Assembly (NCBI RefSeq): GCF_030848945.1
Contig: NZ_JANHAX010000003.1
Location: 496,001 to 560,000 of the forward strand
Origin: Marimonas arenosa
Lineage (GTDB): Bacteria; Pseudomonadota; Alphaproteobacteria; Rhodobacterales; Rhodobacteraceae
Reading direction: 5' to 3'
DNA length: 64,000 nucleotides
Positions 43,761 to 53,060 of the stretch are shown piece after piece; positions within the stretch are counted from its first letter, which is position 1; each line of letters begins with the position of its first letter. Position numbers and translations under genes: made by a program. The notes under the pieces were generated by a model. The model worked only from the letters and a program-made list of their open reading frames with translations. It was not told the DNA's origin and made no database searches.

Positions 43761-43795
43761 CCGGCGGGCGTATTTTGGCTAAGATGAAACGACGA
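43761..43795 (+). repeat. GAGTATTT-type dispersed element upstream of gatC
   Basis: CCGGCGGGCGTATTTTGGCT then AAGATGAAAC. It lies in the 280-bp gap between the UPF0173 gene and gatC, which otherwise holds only promoter-like sequence and no gene. Confidence 0.55.
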
Positions 43796-43868
43796 CACGG
43801 TGCATTGCCTTGAAGGTGGGGGGATGGAGCGGTAAGAGCCTGCCTAATTGGATTTTCAGGAGTCGCTG

Positions 43869-44156
43869 ATGTCGATCGACAAGGACACTGCTGCAAAAGT
43901 GGCCAAGCTGGCGCGGATCAAGGTGGAAGAGGACCAGCTCGAGGCGCTCGCCGGCGAATTCAACGCCGTGCTGGGCTTTATCGAGCAGCTGAACGAAGTG
44001 GATGTCGAAGGCGTTGAGCCGATGGTGTCGGTGACGCCGATGCGGCTGAAACGGCGTCAGGACGTGGTGACCGATGGCGGCATGCAGGACAAGATCCTGA
44101 GCAATGCGCCGGATGCGCGAGAAGGGTTTTTCGCGGTGCCGAAGGTGGTGGAATAA
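43869..44156 (+). CDS. gatC: Asp-tRNA(Asn)/Glu-tRNA(Gln) amidotransferase subunit C
   Basis: 95 residues of the GatC family. It opens [25 protein letters not shown] and contains [18 protein letters not shown], the region that wraps between GatA and GatB. CAGGAG precedes the ATG; an upstream ATG adds 7 residues. The TAA overlaps the gatA ATG by one base. It stabilises the GatCAB complex that converts misacylated Glu-tRNA(Gln) or Asp-tRNA(Asn). Confidence 0.96.
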   Translation: MSIDKDTAAKVAKLARIKVEEDQLEALAGEFNAVLGFIEQLNEVDVEGVEPMVSVTPMRLKRRQDVVTDGGMQDKILSNAPDAREGFFAVPKVVE

Positions 44157-45643
44157 TGGGCGACCTGAACAAACTGACCATTGCCGAGGCGCGTGACAAG
44201 TTGCGGGCCGGGGATGTGACCAGCCTTGAGCTGACCGAGGCCTGTCTGAACGCGATCGACGGGGCGGGGGCGCTGAATGCGTTTGTGCATCATACGCCCG
44301 AGATCGCCCGCGAGCAGGCTATGGCGGCAGACGAACGCATCGCCAAGGGCGATGCGCCGGCGATGTGTGGCATCCCGCTTGGGATCAAGGACCTCTTTTG
44401 TACCAAGGGCGTGCCAAGCCAGGCAGCATCGAAAATCCTGGACGGGTTCAAACCGGAATATGAATCGACCGTGACGCAGAACCTGTTCGATGCAGGGTCT
44501 GTCATGCTGGGCAAGCTCAACATGGACGAGTTCGCCATGGGTTCGTCGAACGAAACCTCGGTCTATGGCAACGCGGTGAACCCGTGGCGGCGCGGCAATG
44601 ACGACGCGGCGCTGACACCGGGTGGTTCTTCCGGCGGTTCGGCCAGCGCGGTGGCGGCCGACCTGTGTCTGGCTGCGACCGGCACCGATACCGGCGGGTC
44701 GATCCGGCAACCGGCGGCGTTCACCGGGATCACCGGCATCAAGCCGACCTATGGGCGCTGTTCGCGCTGGGGGATCGTGGCCTTTGCCTCGTCGCTCGAC
44801 CAGGCTGGGCCGATGACCAAGAGCGTGCGCGACGCGGCGATCATGCTGGAGGCGATGTGCGGGCATGACCCGAAAGATTCGACCAGCGCCGACTTACCCG
44901 TGCCGGATTTCGAGGCGCTGCTGACCGGGGATATCAAGGGCAAGAAAATCGGCATTCCCAAGGAATACCGGATGGACGGGATGCCCGACGAGATCGAAAA
45001 GTTGTGGACTGACGGCGCCGAGATGTTGCGCGACGCGGGGGCGGAAATCGTTGATATCAGTCTGCCGCATACGAAATACGCGCTGCCCGCCTACTACGTG
45101 ATCGCGCCGGCCGAGGCGTCGTCGAACCTCGCGCGTTATGACGGGGTCCGTTATGGCCACCGGGCGCGTCTGGCGCAGGGCGACGGCATCACCGAGATGT
45201 ACGAGAAGACCCGCGCCGAAGGTTTCGGCCACGAAGTGCAGCGCCGGGTGATGGTCGGGACCTATGTGCTGAGCGCCGGGTTCTACGATGCCTATTACAA
45301 CCGCGCCCGCAAGGTTCGGACACTGATCAAGCGCGACTTCGAAGAGGTGTTCGCGCAAGGGATCGACGCGATACTGACACCTGCAACGCCGTCTGCCGCG
45401 TTCGGGCTCGGCGAGATGAGCGAGGCCGATCCGGTGGCGATGTATCTGAACGACGTGTTCACCGTGACGGTGAATCTGGCCGGGTTGCCGGGGGTCGCGG
45501 TGCCGGCGGGGCTGGACAAGCAGGGCCTGCCGCTGGGGCTGCAGCTGATCGGGCGGCCCTGGGAAGAGGGCGATCTGCTTAATCTGGCCTATGCGCTGGA
45601 AGGCGCTGCGGGATTTGTGGAAAAGCCCGGGAAATGGTGGTAG
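44156..45643 (+). CDS. gatA: Asp-tRNA(Asn)/Glu-tRNA(Gln) amidotransferase subunit A
   Basis: A 495-residue amidase-signature enzyme that supplies ammonia from glutamine. The Ser-cisSer-Lys triad region is visible: [15 protein letters not shown] (Lys), [17 protein letters not shown] and [15 protein letters not shown]. The C-terminal glutaminase surroundings ([25 protein letters not shown]) are intact. gatB is not in the window, as is common in this group. Confidence 0.97.
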   Translation: MGDLNKLTIAEARDKLRAGDVTSLELTEACLNAIDGAGALNAFVHHTPEIAREQAMAADERIAKGDAPAMCGIPLGIKDLFCTKGVPSQAASKILDGFKPEYESTVTQNLFDAGSVMLGKLNMDEFAMGSSNETSVYGNAVNPWRRGNDDAALTPGGSSGGSASAVAADLCLAATGTDTGGSIRQPAAFTGITGIKPTYGRCSRWGIVAFASSLDQAGPMTKSVRDAAIMLEAMCGHDPKDSTSADLPVPDFEALLTGDIKGKKIGIPKEYRMDGMPDEIEKLWTDGAEMLRDAGAEIVDISLPHTKYALPAYYVIAPAEASSNLARYDGVRYGHRARLAQGDGITEMYEKTRAEGFGHEVQRRVMVGTYVLSAGFYDAYYNRARKVRTLIKRDFEEVFAQGIDAILTPATPSAAFGLGEMSEADPVAMYLNDVFTVTVNLAGLPGVAVPAGLDKQGLPLGLQLIGRPWEEGDLLNLAYALEGAAGFVEKPGKWW

Positions 45644-45678
45644 AACCCGCGAAAACAATCAAAGGCAGGATAGGGAAG

Positions 45679-46395
45679 ATGCGGTTTTCACTTGTGCCAG
45701 CGGCGTTTGTCGTCCTTTCGGCATGTCAGCCGACCGTTCCTGACAGCGGAGAGGGCGTAGGGTTTGGCGACTACGAATCCTATCAGCGACAGCAAGCCGC
45801 GCGCGAGGCGCAGTTGCAGGGACAGGCGGTGCCGTCGTCCCAGGCGATATCGGGCGAAACGGCTCGCGGAGCGCAGGCGACCGGATCGGTTATCGCGGCG
45901 GACACGCGAGCCGTTCTTGATGCCACCCGCAGCAACTCCGGCGAGCAGCCACTCGACGCCAGCCCGTCGAACCCGGCGCCGCAGGTGGTCAACACTCCCT
46001 CCGGCATTTCGAACGAAAACGACTTTGGAGCCGTCGACGCGCGCCGCTCGATCCAGGACGATGCCGAACTGCGCCGCCAGCAGCAGGCGCAATACCAAGT
46101 GATCCAGCCGACAGCCGTGCCGAGCCGCGTTGGCTCGGGCGGGCCGAACATCGTGCAATACGCGCTGAGCACGTCGCATCCCGTGGGGACCAGCCGCTAT
46201 CGCCGCGGCGGGTTCAATGCGCAGGCGCGATACGAGGCGAATTGCGCCAAGTACCCGTCGCCCGATCTGGCGCAAGCCGAATTCCTGGGGAAGGGTGGGC
46301 CGGAAAAGGACCGGTTGGGGCTCGACCCTGACGGGGACGGCTATGCCTGTACCTGGGATCCGGCGCCCTTCCGGTCGGCGAAGAACGGCGGGTAG
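45679..46395 (+). CDS. Lipoprotein with C-terminal excalibur-like calcium motif
   Basis: 238 residues. Lipoprotein signal MRFSLVPAAFVVLSAC (Cys16). The centre is low-complexity and rich in Gln, Ala and Ser (YQRQQAAREAQLQGQA...), and likely disordered. The last 60 residues hold NCAKYPSPDLAQAEFL and DPDGDGYACTWDP, which match the DxDxDGxxC core of excalibur/calcium-binding repeats. It starts 35 nt after gatA and may share its transcript. The function is unknown; an envelope location is likely. Confidence 0.75.
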   Translation: MRFSLVPAAFVVLSACQPTVPDSGEGVGFGDYESYQRQQAAREAQLQGQAVPSSQAISGETARGAQATGSVIAADTRAVLDATRSNSGEQPLDASPSNPAPQVVNTPSGISNENDFGAVDARRSIQDDAELRRQQQAQYQVIQPTAVPSRVGSGGPNIVQYALSTSHPVGTSRYRRGGFNAQARYEANCAKYPSPDLAQAEFLGKGGPEKDRLGLDPDGDGYACTWDPAPFRSAKNGG

Positions 46396-46401
46396 GGCGG
46401 C

Positions 46402-47097
46402 GTGTCAACCGCGCCGGCGGTGACCTCCCATCCTTCGTCTTGCTTCGCGGCGCGGCGCGAAGGCGCGCGTCCGGACATGATCGTTCTGCATTACACCGCG
46501 ATGGAGAGCGCCGAAGCGGCACTGGAACGGTTATGTGATCCAGAGGTCGAGGTTTCGGCGCATTACCTGGTCTGCGAGAAGGGTCGCATCTGGCGGATGG
46601 TGGATGAAGAGATGCGGGCCTGGCATGCCGGCGCAGGGCGTTGGGGAGATGTCGCGGACGTCAATTCGCGTTCGATCGGGATCGAATTGGCCAATCGCGG
46701 CGACCACCCATTCCCCGAACCGCAAATGGCGGCGCTGGAGGCGCTGACGCGAGGAATCATGGCGCGGTGGAGCATTCCGCCCGAGCGGGTGATCGCGCAT
46801 TCAGACATGGCGCCGGGGCGCAAAGGCGATCCGGGGCGGCGGTTCGACTGGCGGCGTCTGGCATGGGCTGGGCTGAGCGTCTGGCCGCAAGCCGGGGAGC
46901 CCGATGCGGATACGGCGGCGTTCGAGGCGGATGCGGCGGCGTTCGGTTATCCCGTGGCGGATGTCGGCACCGATGCCGTTCTAGAGGCGTTCCGCATGCG
47001 GTTCCGGCCCTGGGCCGAGGGGCCTTTGTGCGAGGCCGACGGGGCGGTGATGGCAGCGCTGGCGGCGCGCTGGCCGGCGGTGCCGGAGGTGAGTTGA
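46402..47097 (+). CDS. N-acetylmuramoyl-L-alanine amidase, AmiD (amidase_2) type
   Basis: 231 residues from a GTG start. Zinc amidase_2 domain: IVLHYTAM (His30), WHAGAGRWGDVADVNSRSIGIELAN, and AHSDMAPGRKGDPG, which supplies the second His and Asp. A short helical region at the C-terminus (FRMRFRPWAEGPLCEADGAVMAALA) resembles a peptidoglycan-binding fold. It cleaves the MurNAc-L-Ala bond in muropeptide recycling. No signal peptide is visible, so it may act in the cytoplasm or be exported otherwise. Confidence 0.92.
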   Translation: MSTAPAVTSHPSSCFAARREGARPDMIVLHYTAMESAEAALERLCDPEVEVSAHYLVCEKGRIWRMVDEEMRAWHAGAGRWGDVADVNSRSIGIELANRGDHPFPEPQMAALEALTRGIMARWSIPPERVIAHSDMAPGRKGDPGRRFDWRRLAWAGLSVWPQAGEPDADTAAFEADAAAFGYPVADVGTDAVLEAFRMRFRPWAEGPLCEADGAVMAALAARWPAVPEVS

Positions 47098-47146
47098 AAA
47101 CCCACTCTACATTGACGGACCGGACTGGCGAGCCTATGTGAACTTT

Positions 47147-47516
47147 TGCGCGGAGGGCCAGATGGCCGCGTGGGGGCGACCCCGCGAGGAAAGTCCGGAC
47201 TCCACAAGGCAACGGTGCCGGGTAACGCCCGGGCGGGGAAACCCGACGGAAAGCGCCACAGAGAAAAGTCTGCCTTCGTTTCGGCGGAGGTGAGGGTGAA
47301 ACGGTGGGGTAAGAGCCCACCGCCCGTCTGGCAACAGAGGGGGCACGGCAAGCCCCACCGGGAGCAATGCCAAATAGGGATCGCACATGGGCAGCCTTGG
47401 CCCTGCGGTCCGGGTCGGCAGCTTGAGCCCGCGGGCAACCGCGGGACCAGAGGAATGGTCATCGGCCACGGGGAAACCCGCGGTTACAGAATCCGGCTTA
47501 CAGGCCCTCCGCGCAT
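47147..47516 (+). ncRNA. rnpB: RNase P RNA, bacterial type A
   Basis: The universal cores are present in order: GAGGAAAGTCCGGACTCC near 47188, GGGTAACGCCCGG, GGGTGAAACGGTGGGGTAAGAGC, GGGAGCAATGCCAAATAGGG, and at the 3' end GGGGAAACCCGCGGTTACAG with CCGGCTTACAGGCCCTCCGCGC, which pairs back with GCGCGGAGGGCC at the 5' end. About 370 nt. It is the catalytic RNA that trims tRNA 5' leaders. It lies 50 nt after the amidase gene. Confidence 0.96.
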
Positions 47517-47778
47517 AATTCCCGAACGACGTCTGTCAAAATATGTCTCAGCGAGGTATTGCCCTGTCGCTGCTCTTGGCTGCGCGATGTCCCAAGATCG
47601 GCAACGGATCAAAGCCGCGCCCTTTGGCGCATCCCGCCCGCCCGGCTGGCGCAGGGCTCAATCGAGGTCCGGAAAGGGCATGACTGGTCTTTCACGGAGT
47701 GGTCTCGCAATGGCACCCCCAGGCCAAAGGCGACCAACATTTCCGCCAGGCGCTCAAACGCTCACGCCGCGGCGAAGG

Positions 47779-48672
47779 TCAGGCAAGCGCCGGCTTTTTC
47801 CGGCGCACGCTTGTCAGCAAGCCGACCGTCAGGAGGGCAATCGCTGCAATGCTGAACAGGCTCAGGGCTTCGCCCAGGATAAGGGCCCCCAGCAGCCCGC
47901 CCACCCCCGGCACCGCAGCGAGGATCGACGAGGTATTGGAATTGCCGATCGTGCGCGAGGCGTGGGCAATGAAGATCAGCCCGACAAGGTTCGGCACGAA
48001 GCCCTGATAGACGGCCTGCAATAGCAGCGGCTGCAGCGGCGCGTCGGCCAGCCCCGAGGGCAGCCAAAGCGCCCAGACCGGGACGTAGAGCACGGCGTTG
48101 ACCACCGTGCCACAGAAGATCACCTGCATCGCGGTAAGGCCCCAACGCTCTGACAGGATGACGTAGGACGAGAAAAAGACCGCCCCGACGACGAACAGCA
48201 GATCGCCGATCCACGCGTCGCCGCTGCTGGTTGCGGTCCCGTCCCACGCCAACAAGATGGTCGAGACCAGGATCAGCGCCGCGCCCAGGACCTGGCGCGG
48301 GCCGGGGACCGCGCGAAACAGGACGAGGCCGAACAGAATGCTGATGAGCGGCAGGACGCCGTTCATGAAAATGCCGCCATGGGCGGCTGGTGCGTAGAGA
48401 AAGGCGGAAAACACGCACAGGATATAAACCGGCCCCAGGATGACCGAGACCACGACGATCTGCATCGGGCGCAGTTCCTTCCAGGGCTTGTAATACAGGC
48501 TGAGCGGAACGGCGATCAGCGCGGCCAGGCCATACCGCATCGCCGCGAGGTCATAGATCGTCAGCCCGCTTTGACTGGCGACCCGGCTGACGATCAGCCA
48601 GAAGGACCACACGAACACGATGCTCCAGGCGGCGGCATGGCCAGTGATTTGGGAAGGGGAGCGGGTGGTCAT
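47779..48672 (-). CDS. DMT-family (EamA) transporter
   Basis: 297 residues with about ten membrane helices in two EamA repeats (first half ending near LLAWDG, second from AWIGDLLFVVGAVFFSSYVILSERWG). It is an inner-membrane exporter or exchanger of small metabolites; the substrate is not readable. The 260-bp gap to rnpB has no gene that I can recognise. Divergent from leuB. Confidence 0.92.
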   Translation of the reverse strand: MTTRSPSQITGHAAAWSIVFVWSFWLIVSRVASQSGLTIYDLAAMRYGLAALIAVPLSLYYKPWKELRPMQIVVVSVILGPVYILCVFSAFLYAPAAHGGIFMNGVLPLISILFGLVLFRAVPGPRQVLGAALILVSTILLAWDGTATSSGDAWIGDLLFVVGAVFFSSYVILSERWGLTAMQVIFCGTVVNAVLYVPVWALWLPSGLADAPLQPLLLQAVYQGFVPNLVGLIFIAHASRTIGNSNTSSILAAVPGVGGLLGALILGEALSLFSIAAIALLTVGLLTSVRRKKPALA

Positions 48673-48922
48673 CTGCGCGGCGCCGAACCTGTAACGTCAG
48701 GGAAAATCCCCGACATCCAGCAGTAGGATCTGGCCGGGTCCGAGACAAGCGGCGTTTGGCGCTGCCGCCTGATTTGCGACTGCGCGCCGTCACGTCACGC
48801 GCGTTTCCTTCCATGGGTTCGGCCAATCGCTGCGGACGGCGGCGGCTTGAGGTGTTTTCTTGACCCTCGCTGCGCATCCCGCTAGGCGAGAGCGAACGGA
48901 GTCCCAAGGAAGGTTTCACCCC

Positions 48923-50026
48923 ATGAGCAACCCCTCGCTTCTCATTCTGCCCGGTGACGGGATTGGCCCCGAGGTCATGGCCGAGGTGCGCAAGATCATC
49001 GACTGGTACGGCACCAAGCGCGACCTGACCTTTGACGTCAGCGAAGACCTGGTCGGCGGCGCGGCCTATGACAAGCACGGGGTGCCGCTGGCCGATGCGA
49101 CCATGGACAAGGCGCAGGAGGTCGATGCCGTCCTGCTCGGCGCCGTGGGGGGGCCGAAATACGACAGCCTTGATTTCTCGGTGAAGCCCGAGCGCGGCCT
49201 GTTGCGCCTGCGCAAGGAGATGGACCTCTATGCCAACCTGCGCCCGGCGCAGTGTTTCGACGCTTTGGCGGATTTTTCCTCGCTCAAGCGCGACGTGGTG
49301 GCGGGGCTCGATATCATGATCGTGCGCGAGTTGACCTCGGGCGTTTATTTCGGTGAGCCGCGCGGGATATTCGAGGAAGGCAACGAGCGGGTCGGGATCA
49401 ACACCCAGCGTTATACCGAGAGCGAGATCGACCGGGTGGCGCGCTCGGCCTTCGAATTGGCGATGAAGCGTGACAAGAAGCTGTGCTCGATGGAAAAGGC
49501 CAACGTCATGGAGTCGGGCGTGCTGTGGCGCGAGGTGGTGACCAAGGTGGGCGAGGACTACCCCGAGGTCGAACTGAGCCACATGTATGCCGATGCCGGA
49601 GCGATGCAGCTGACCCGCTGGCCCAAGCAATTCGACGTGATCGTGACCGACAATCTGTTCGGAGACCTGCTTTCCGACCTGGCAGCGATGCTGACCGGCT
49701 CGCTGGGGATGCTGCCCTCGGCGTCGTTGGGGGCGCCGATGGCCAATGGTCGGCCGAAAGCGCTTTATGAACCGGTGCACGGCTCGGCGCCCGATATCGC
49801 GGGACAAGGCAAGGCCAACCCGATCGCCTGTATTCTCAGCTTCGCCATGGCGTTGCGTTACTCGTTCGATGCCGGCGACGAGGCGACCCGGCTGGAAGAG
49901 GCGGTGAACGCGGTTTTGGCCGACGGTCTGCGCACCGCTGACCTGCTGGGCGAAGAGGGTGTGCAGCCGGTCTCGACGTCCGAGATGGGTGATGCGATTG
50001 TCGCCAAGCTGGACGCGTCGCTCTGA
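48923..50026 (+). CDS. leuB: 3-isopropylmalate dehydrogenase
   Basis: A 367-residue isocitrate/isopropylmalate dehydrogenase. [17 protein letters not shown] opens the protein. Substrate and metal residues lie in RAERG-like [49 protein letters not shown] and [17 protein letters not shown], and NAD binding in [19 protein letters not shown]. It catalyses the oxidative decarboxylation step of leucine synthesis. AAGGAAGG lies before the ATG; the 21-codon extension from 48860 is rejected. Confidence 0.97.
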   Translation: MSNPSLLILPGDGIGPEVMAEVRKIIDWYGTKRDLTFDVSEDLVGGAAYDKHGVPLADATMDKAQEVDAVLLGAVGGPKYDSLDFSVKPERGLLRLRKEMDLYANLRPAQCFDALADFSSLKRDVVAGLDIMIVRELTSGVYFGEPRGIFEEGNERVGINTQRYTESEIDRVARSAFELAMKRDKKLCSMEKANVMESGVLWREVVTKVGEDYPEVELSHMYADAGAMQLTRWPKQFDVIVTDNLFGDLLSDLAAMLTGSLGMLPSASLGAPMANGRPKALYEPVHGSAPDIAGQGKANPIACILSFAMALRYSFDAGDEATRLEEAVNAVLADGLRTADLLGEEGVQPVSTSEMGDAIVAKLDASL

Positions 50027-50041
50027 GCCGAGGACGAAGCC

Positions 50042-50095
50042 GTGGGGGCTCTGCCCCCACACCCCCGGAGTACTTTGAGCAAGATGAAGGACGGA
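50042..50095. terminator. Hairpin plus GAGTATTT element between leuB and the MoaD-like gene
   Basis: GTGGGGGC-TCT-GCCCCCAC is a perfect 8-bp stem (50042-50060). ACACCCCCGGAGTACTTTGA then GCAAGATGAAGGA follows directly. It separates two convergent genes and is the clearest example in the window of the hairpin-plus-element unit. Confidence 0.7.
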
Positions 50096-50338
50096 TCAGC
50101 CGCCGACGAGACGGTTGAGCAACACCACTTCGCTATCCTCGCGGATCGGCGTGGACCAGCTGTCGTTGTAGATCTTGCCGTCGATCGAAACGGACACCCC
50201 GCGCTCGAGTTGCGGCTTGAGCGCGGGGTAGGTTTCTTCGAGGCCCTGAAGCAGCTCGCGCAGGGTCGTGGCGGGGATCTCCACTTCTGTCTTCCCCGCC
50301 AGGTCGCCGAGCGAACCCCAAAGCCGGACCGTGACCAT
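50096..50338 (-). CDS. ThiS/MoaD-like sulfur-carrier protein
   Basis: 80 residues of the ubiquitin-like MoaD/ThiS fold, ending in the conserved di-glycine (LLNRLVGG), which would be adenylated and thiocarboxylated. It opens MVTVRLWGSLGDLAGKTEVEIPA. Its ATG overlaps the stop of the molybdenum-subunit gene (TGATG), so it is the fourth gene of the hydroxylase operon. A role in supplying sulfur to the Mo cofactor, or in a linked pathway, is inference. Confidence 0.85.
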   Translation of the reverse strand: MVTVRLWGSLGDLAGKTEVEIPATTLRELLQGLEETYPALKPQLERGVSVSIDGKIYNDSWSTPIREDSEVVLLNRLVGG

Positions 50339-52581
50339 CAGGTCCCTTTCATGGCCGCGAGCACCTTGGGCGGCGACATCGGCAGCGAGGTCAGGCGCAC
50401 GTTCGAGCTGCGCGATACCGCGTTGGCGATGGCCGCCAGGGGAGGCACGATCGAGGTCTCGCCAACCCCGCGCACGCCGTAGGGGTGGCCGGGGTTGGGG
50501 ATTTCGAGGATCACCGGCTCGATCATCGGCAGGTCGGAGGCGACGGGAATCCGGTAGTCGAGAAAGCCCGGGTTCTGAAGCCTTCCGTCCTCGCCATAGA
50601 TGTATTCCTCGTTGATCGCCCAGCCGATGCCCTGGGCGGCGCCGCCCTGGAACTGGCCTTCGACGTAATCCGGATGCACCGCCTTGCCAGCGTCCTGGAA
50701 GACGGTGTAGCGCAGCACCTTGACCTGACCGGTTTCCGGGTCTGTCTCGGTATCGACCATGTGGGTGGCAAAGCTGACGCCGGCCCCTTCCGCCGTGACC
50801 TCGTGATGGCCCGCTATCGGGCCGCCGGTGTTCGAGGCGATGGCGGCGATTTCCTTGATCGTCATTGGCGGGAACTTGCCCGCGTTGGGACCCGCCGGAT
50901 GGGCCGCGCCGTCGCGCCAGTCGACGGCCTCGGGGTCGATGCCCCAAGTCATCGCGGCGCGTTCCTTCATGATCTGGATCGCGTGCCGCGCCGCCTTGAT
51001 GGTGGCGAGACCGACGGCGAAGGTCACGCGGCTGCCATCAGTGACCTCGTTCTGGCCGAGGCTGGCGGTATCGGCGATCACCGTGCGGACCTGATCGAGG
51101 TCGACGCCCAGTTCCTCGGCAGCCATCATCGACATCGAGGCGCGTGAGCCGCCGATATCGGGGTTGCCTTCAGAGAGCGACACGGTGCCGTCGGGATTGA
51201 CCATCAGCGACACGCAGGTATCGCCGCCGAAGTTGAACCAGAAGCCGCAGGCAACGCCACGGCCCTGGTTTTCGCCCAGAGGCGCGATCCAGTGCGGATG
51301 CGATTGCGCAGCCTTCAGCGTGGCCTCGAGCCCGATGGCCGGGTAGGTCGGGCCATAGGAGGCCTTGGTGCCTTCGCGGGCGGCGTTTTTCAGCCGGGTT
51401 TCCAGCGGGTCGAGGTCGAGCTTCTGGCAGAGCTCGTCGATGACCGACTCGACCGGATAGGCGGCCATCGGCGCGCCGGGGGCACGGTAGGCGGCGGCCT
51501 TGGGCCGGTTGGTCATGACCTCGTAACCCTCGGTACGGACATGTTTCAGGTCGTAAGGCGCAAAGCCGCACATCGCCGACAGGAAGGCGATCGAACCGGG
51601 GTAGGCCCCGGCCTGCAGCCGGTACGTGGCCGTGGCACCGGTGATGCTGCCGTCCTTTTTCATGCCGATCTTGACGTCTATCGACGACGACGCGGTCGGG
51701 CCGGTGGCGCGGAACACCTCGTCGCGGGAAAGCACCAGCTTGACCGGCTTGCCCGCCTTGCGCGACAGGACCAGCGCGGTGGGCTCCATCCAGACATGGG
51801 TCTTGCCGCCGAAGCCGCCGCCGATTTCGCTGGCGGTCACCCTGAGCATGCCGGCATCGAGGCCGAGGACGCCGGCGCAGGTGTTGCGCACCATGTAATG
51901 GCCCTGGGTGCAGACCCAGATCTCGCCCTGGCCATCGGCCCCGAGTTGAGCCAGGCAGGCGTTGGGCTCGATATAGCCCTGGTGGGTGGCGGCGGTGGTG
52001 AAGTGGCGCTCGATCACCAGATCGGCCTTCTCAAAGCCGGCCTCGGGATCGCCATGACCGTATTGCGAGCGGCCGGTGACGTTTTCGGAATAGCCTTCGG
52101 GCACGTTTTCCTGAACCCGGCCGGCTTCGATAACGGGTGCGTCGGGCTTCATTGCCTCGTCGACATCGGTGACGTGCGGCAGAACCCCGTAATCGACCTT
52201 GATCGCCTTGAGTGCGGCGCGCGCGATGGATTTTGAGGTGGCGGCGACGGCGGCGACGGCGTGGCCGTCGTAACGGGCCTTTTCGCCGGCCATGCAGTTG
52301 TCGAGCACGTCGGCAAGGCTGGCGCTTTCAGGCTGGTAGGTGAAATCGGCGCGGGTGATGACGGCTTTGACGCCCTTCATCGCCTCAGCCGCGGACGTGT
52401 CGATCGACTTGATCCGAGCATGGGCATGCGGCGAGCGCAGGATGGCGCCCCAGAGCATGCCGGGCGCGGTCATGTCGGCGCCATAGCGGGCCTTGCCGGT
52501 GACCTTGTCGATGCCGTCGGGGCGAACGGGCCGCGTTCCGACGATCCTGAAGTCGCGGGATTGGTACTCGTCTTTAGGCAT
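50338..52581 (-). CDS. Molybdenum hydroxylase large subunit (xanthine dehydrogenase family, CoxL/HcrA-like)
   Basis: 747 residues. Ald_Xan_dh_C domains: DKVTGKARYGADMTAPGMLWGAILRSPHAHA, PVKLVLSRDEVF, GGGFGGKTHVWMEP, AYRAPGAPMAAYPVESVIDEL and the C-terminal GVRGVGETSIVPPLAAIANA with the catalytic Glu. It hydroxylates an aromatic or aldehyde substrate with Mo-pterin. Which substrate (xanthine, nicotinate, 4-hydroxybenzoyl-CoA type or CO-like) cannot be read; no CO-dehydrogenase active-site signature was identified. One-base overlaps on both sides show tight coupling. Confidence 0.93.
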   Translation of the reverse strand: MPKDEYQSRDFRIVGTRPVRPDGIDKVTGKARYGADMTAPGMLWGAILRSPHAHARIKSIDTSAAEAMKGVKAVITRADFTYQPESASLADVLDNCMAGEKARYDGHAVAAVAATSKSIARAALKAIKVDYGVLPHVTDVDEAMKPDAPVIEAGRVQENVPEGYSENVTGRSQYGHGDPEAGFEKADLVIERHFTTAATHQGYIEPNACLAQLGADGQGEIWVCTQGHYMVRNTCAGVLGLDAGMLRVTASEIGGGFGGKTHVWMEPTALVLSRKAGKPVKLVLSRDEVFRATGPTASSSIDVKIGMKKDGSITGATATYRLQAGAYPGSIAFLSAMCGFAPYDLKHVRTEGYEVMTNRPKAAAYRAPGAPMAAYPVESVIDELCQKLDLDPLETRLKNAAREGTKASYGPTYPAIGLEATLKAAQSHPHWIAPLGENQGRGVACGFWFNFGGDTCVSLMVNPDGTVSLSEGNPDIGGSRASMSMMAAEELGVDLDQVRTVIADTASLGQNEVTDGSRVTFAVGLATIKAARHAIQIMKERAAMTWGIDPEAVDWRDGAAHPAGPNAGKFPPMTIKEIAAIASNTGGPIAGHHEVTAEGAGVSFATHMVDTETDPETGQVKVLRYTVFQDAGKAVHPDYVEGQFQGGAAQGIGWAINEEYIYGEDGRLQNPGFLDYRIPVASDLPMIEPVILEIPNPGHPYGVRGVGETSIVPPLAAIANAVSRSSNVRLTSLPMSPPKVLAAMKGT

Positions 52582-53060
52582 CAGGCGGCTCCCCTCATGT
52601 CGGCGGCGGTGTCCATCACCGCGCGGATGATCTTGTCATAGCCGGTGCAGCGGCAGAGGTTGCCCGCCAGCCAGTAGCGGACCTCTTCCTCGGTCGGGTT
52701 CGGGTTGCGTTCGAGCAGGTTCTTGGTGGCGACCAGAATACCCGGGGTGCAGACCCCGCATTGCAGCGCTGCCATTTCGAGGAACTTCTGCTGCAGGGGA
52801 TGCAAGTCATCGCCGTCTGCCATGCCTTCGATGGTCTCGACGCTGCGGCCTTCGGCCTCGCCGGCGAGCATCAGGCAAGCGCAGACGAGACGGCCGTCGA
52901 CGATAACCGAACAGGCGCCGCAATCGCCGGTCCCGCAGCCTTCCTTGCTGCCGGTCAGGTCGAGGTGATCGCGCAGCACGTCGAGCAGGGTTTCCTGCGC
53001 CTCGCAGAGAAACTCGGTCTCGTCGCCGTTGATGGTGGTGATGACATGAATCTGGGACAT
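52581..53060 (-). CDS. Molybdenum hydroxylase 2Fe-2S subunit
   Basis: 159 residues with two [2Fe-2S] clusters. The plant-type cluster uses C42, C47, C50 and C60 (GCGTGDCGACSVIVDGRLVC). The second uses C101, C104, C136 and C138 (CGVCTPG ... NLCRCTGY). It passes electrons from the Mo site to the FAD subunit. Start and stop overlap the neighbouring genes by one base (TGATG). Confidence 0.96.
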   Translation of the reverse strand: MSQIHVITTINGDETEFLCEAQETLLDVLRDHLDLTGSKEGCGTGDCGACSVIVDGRLVCACLMLAGEAEGRSVETIEGMADGDDLHPLQQKFLEMAALQCGVCTPGILVATKNLLERNPNPTEEEVRYWLAGNLCRCTGYDKIIRAVMDTAADMRGAA

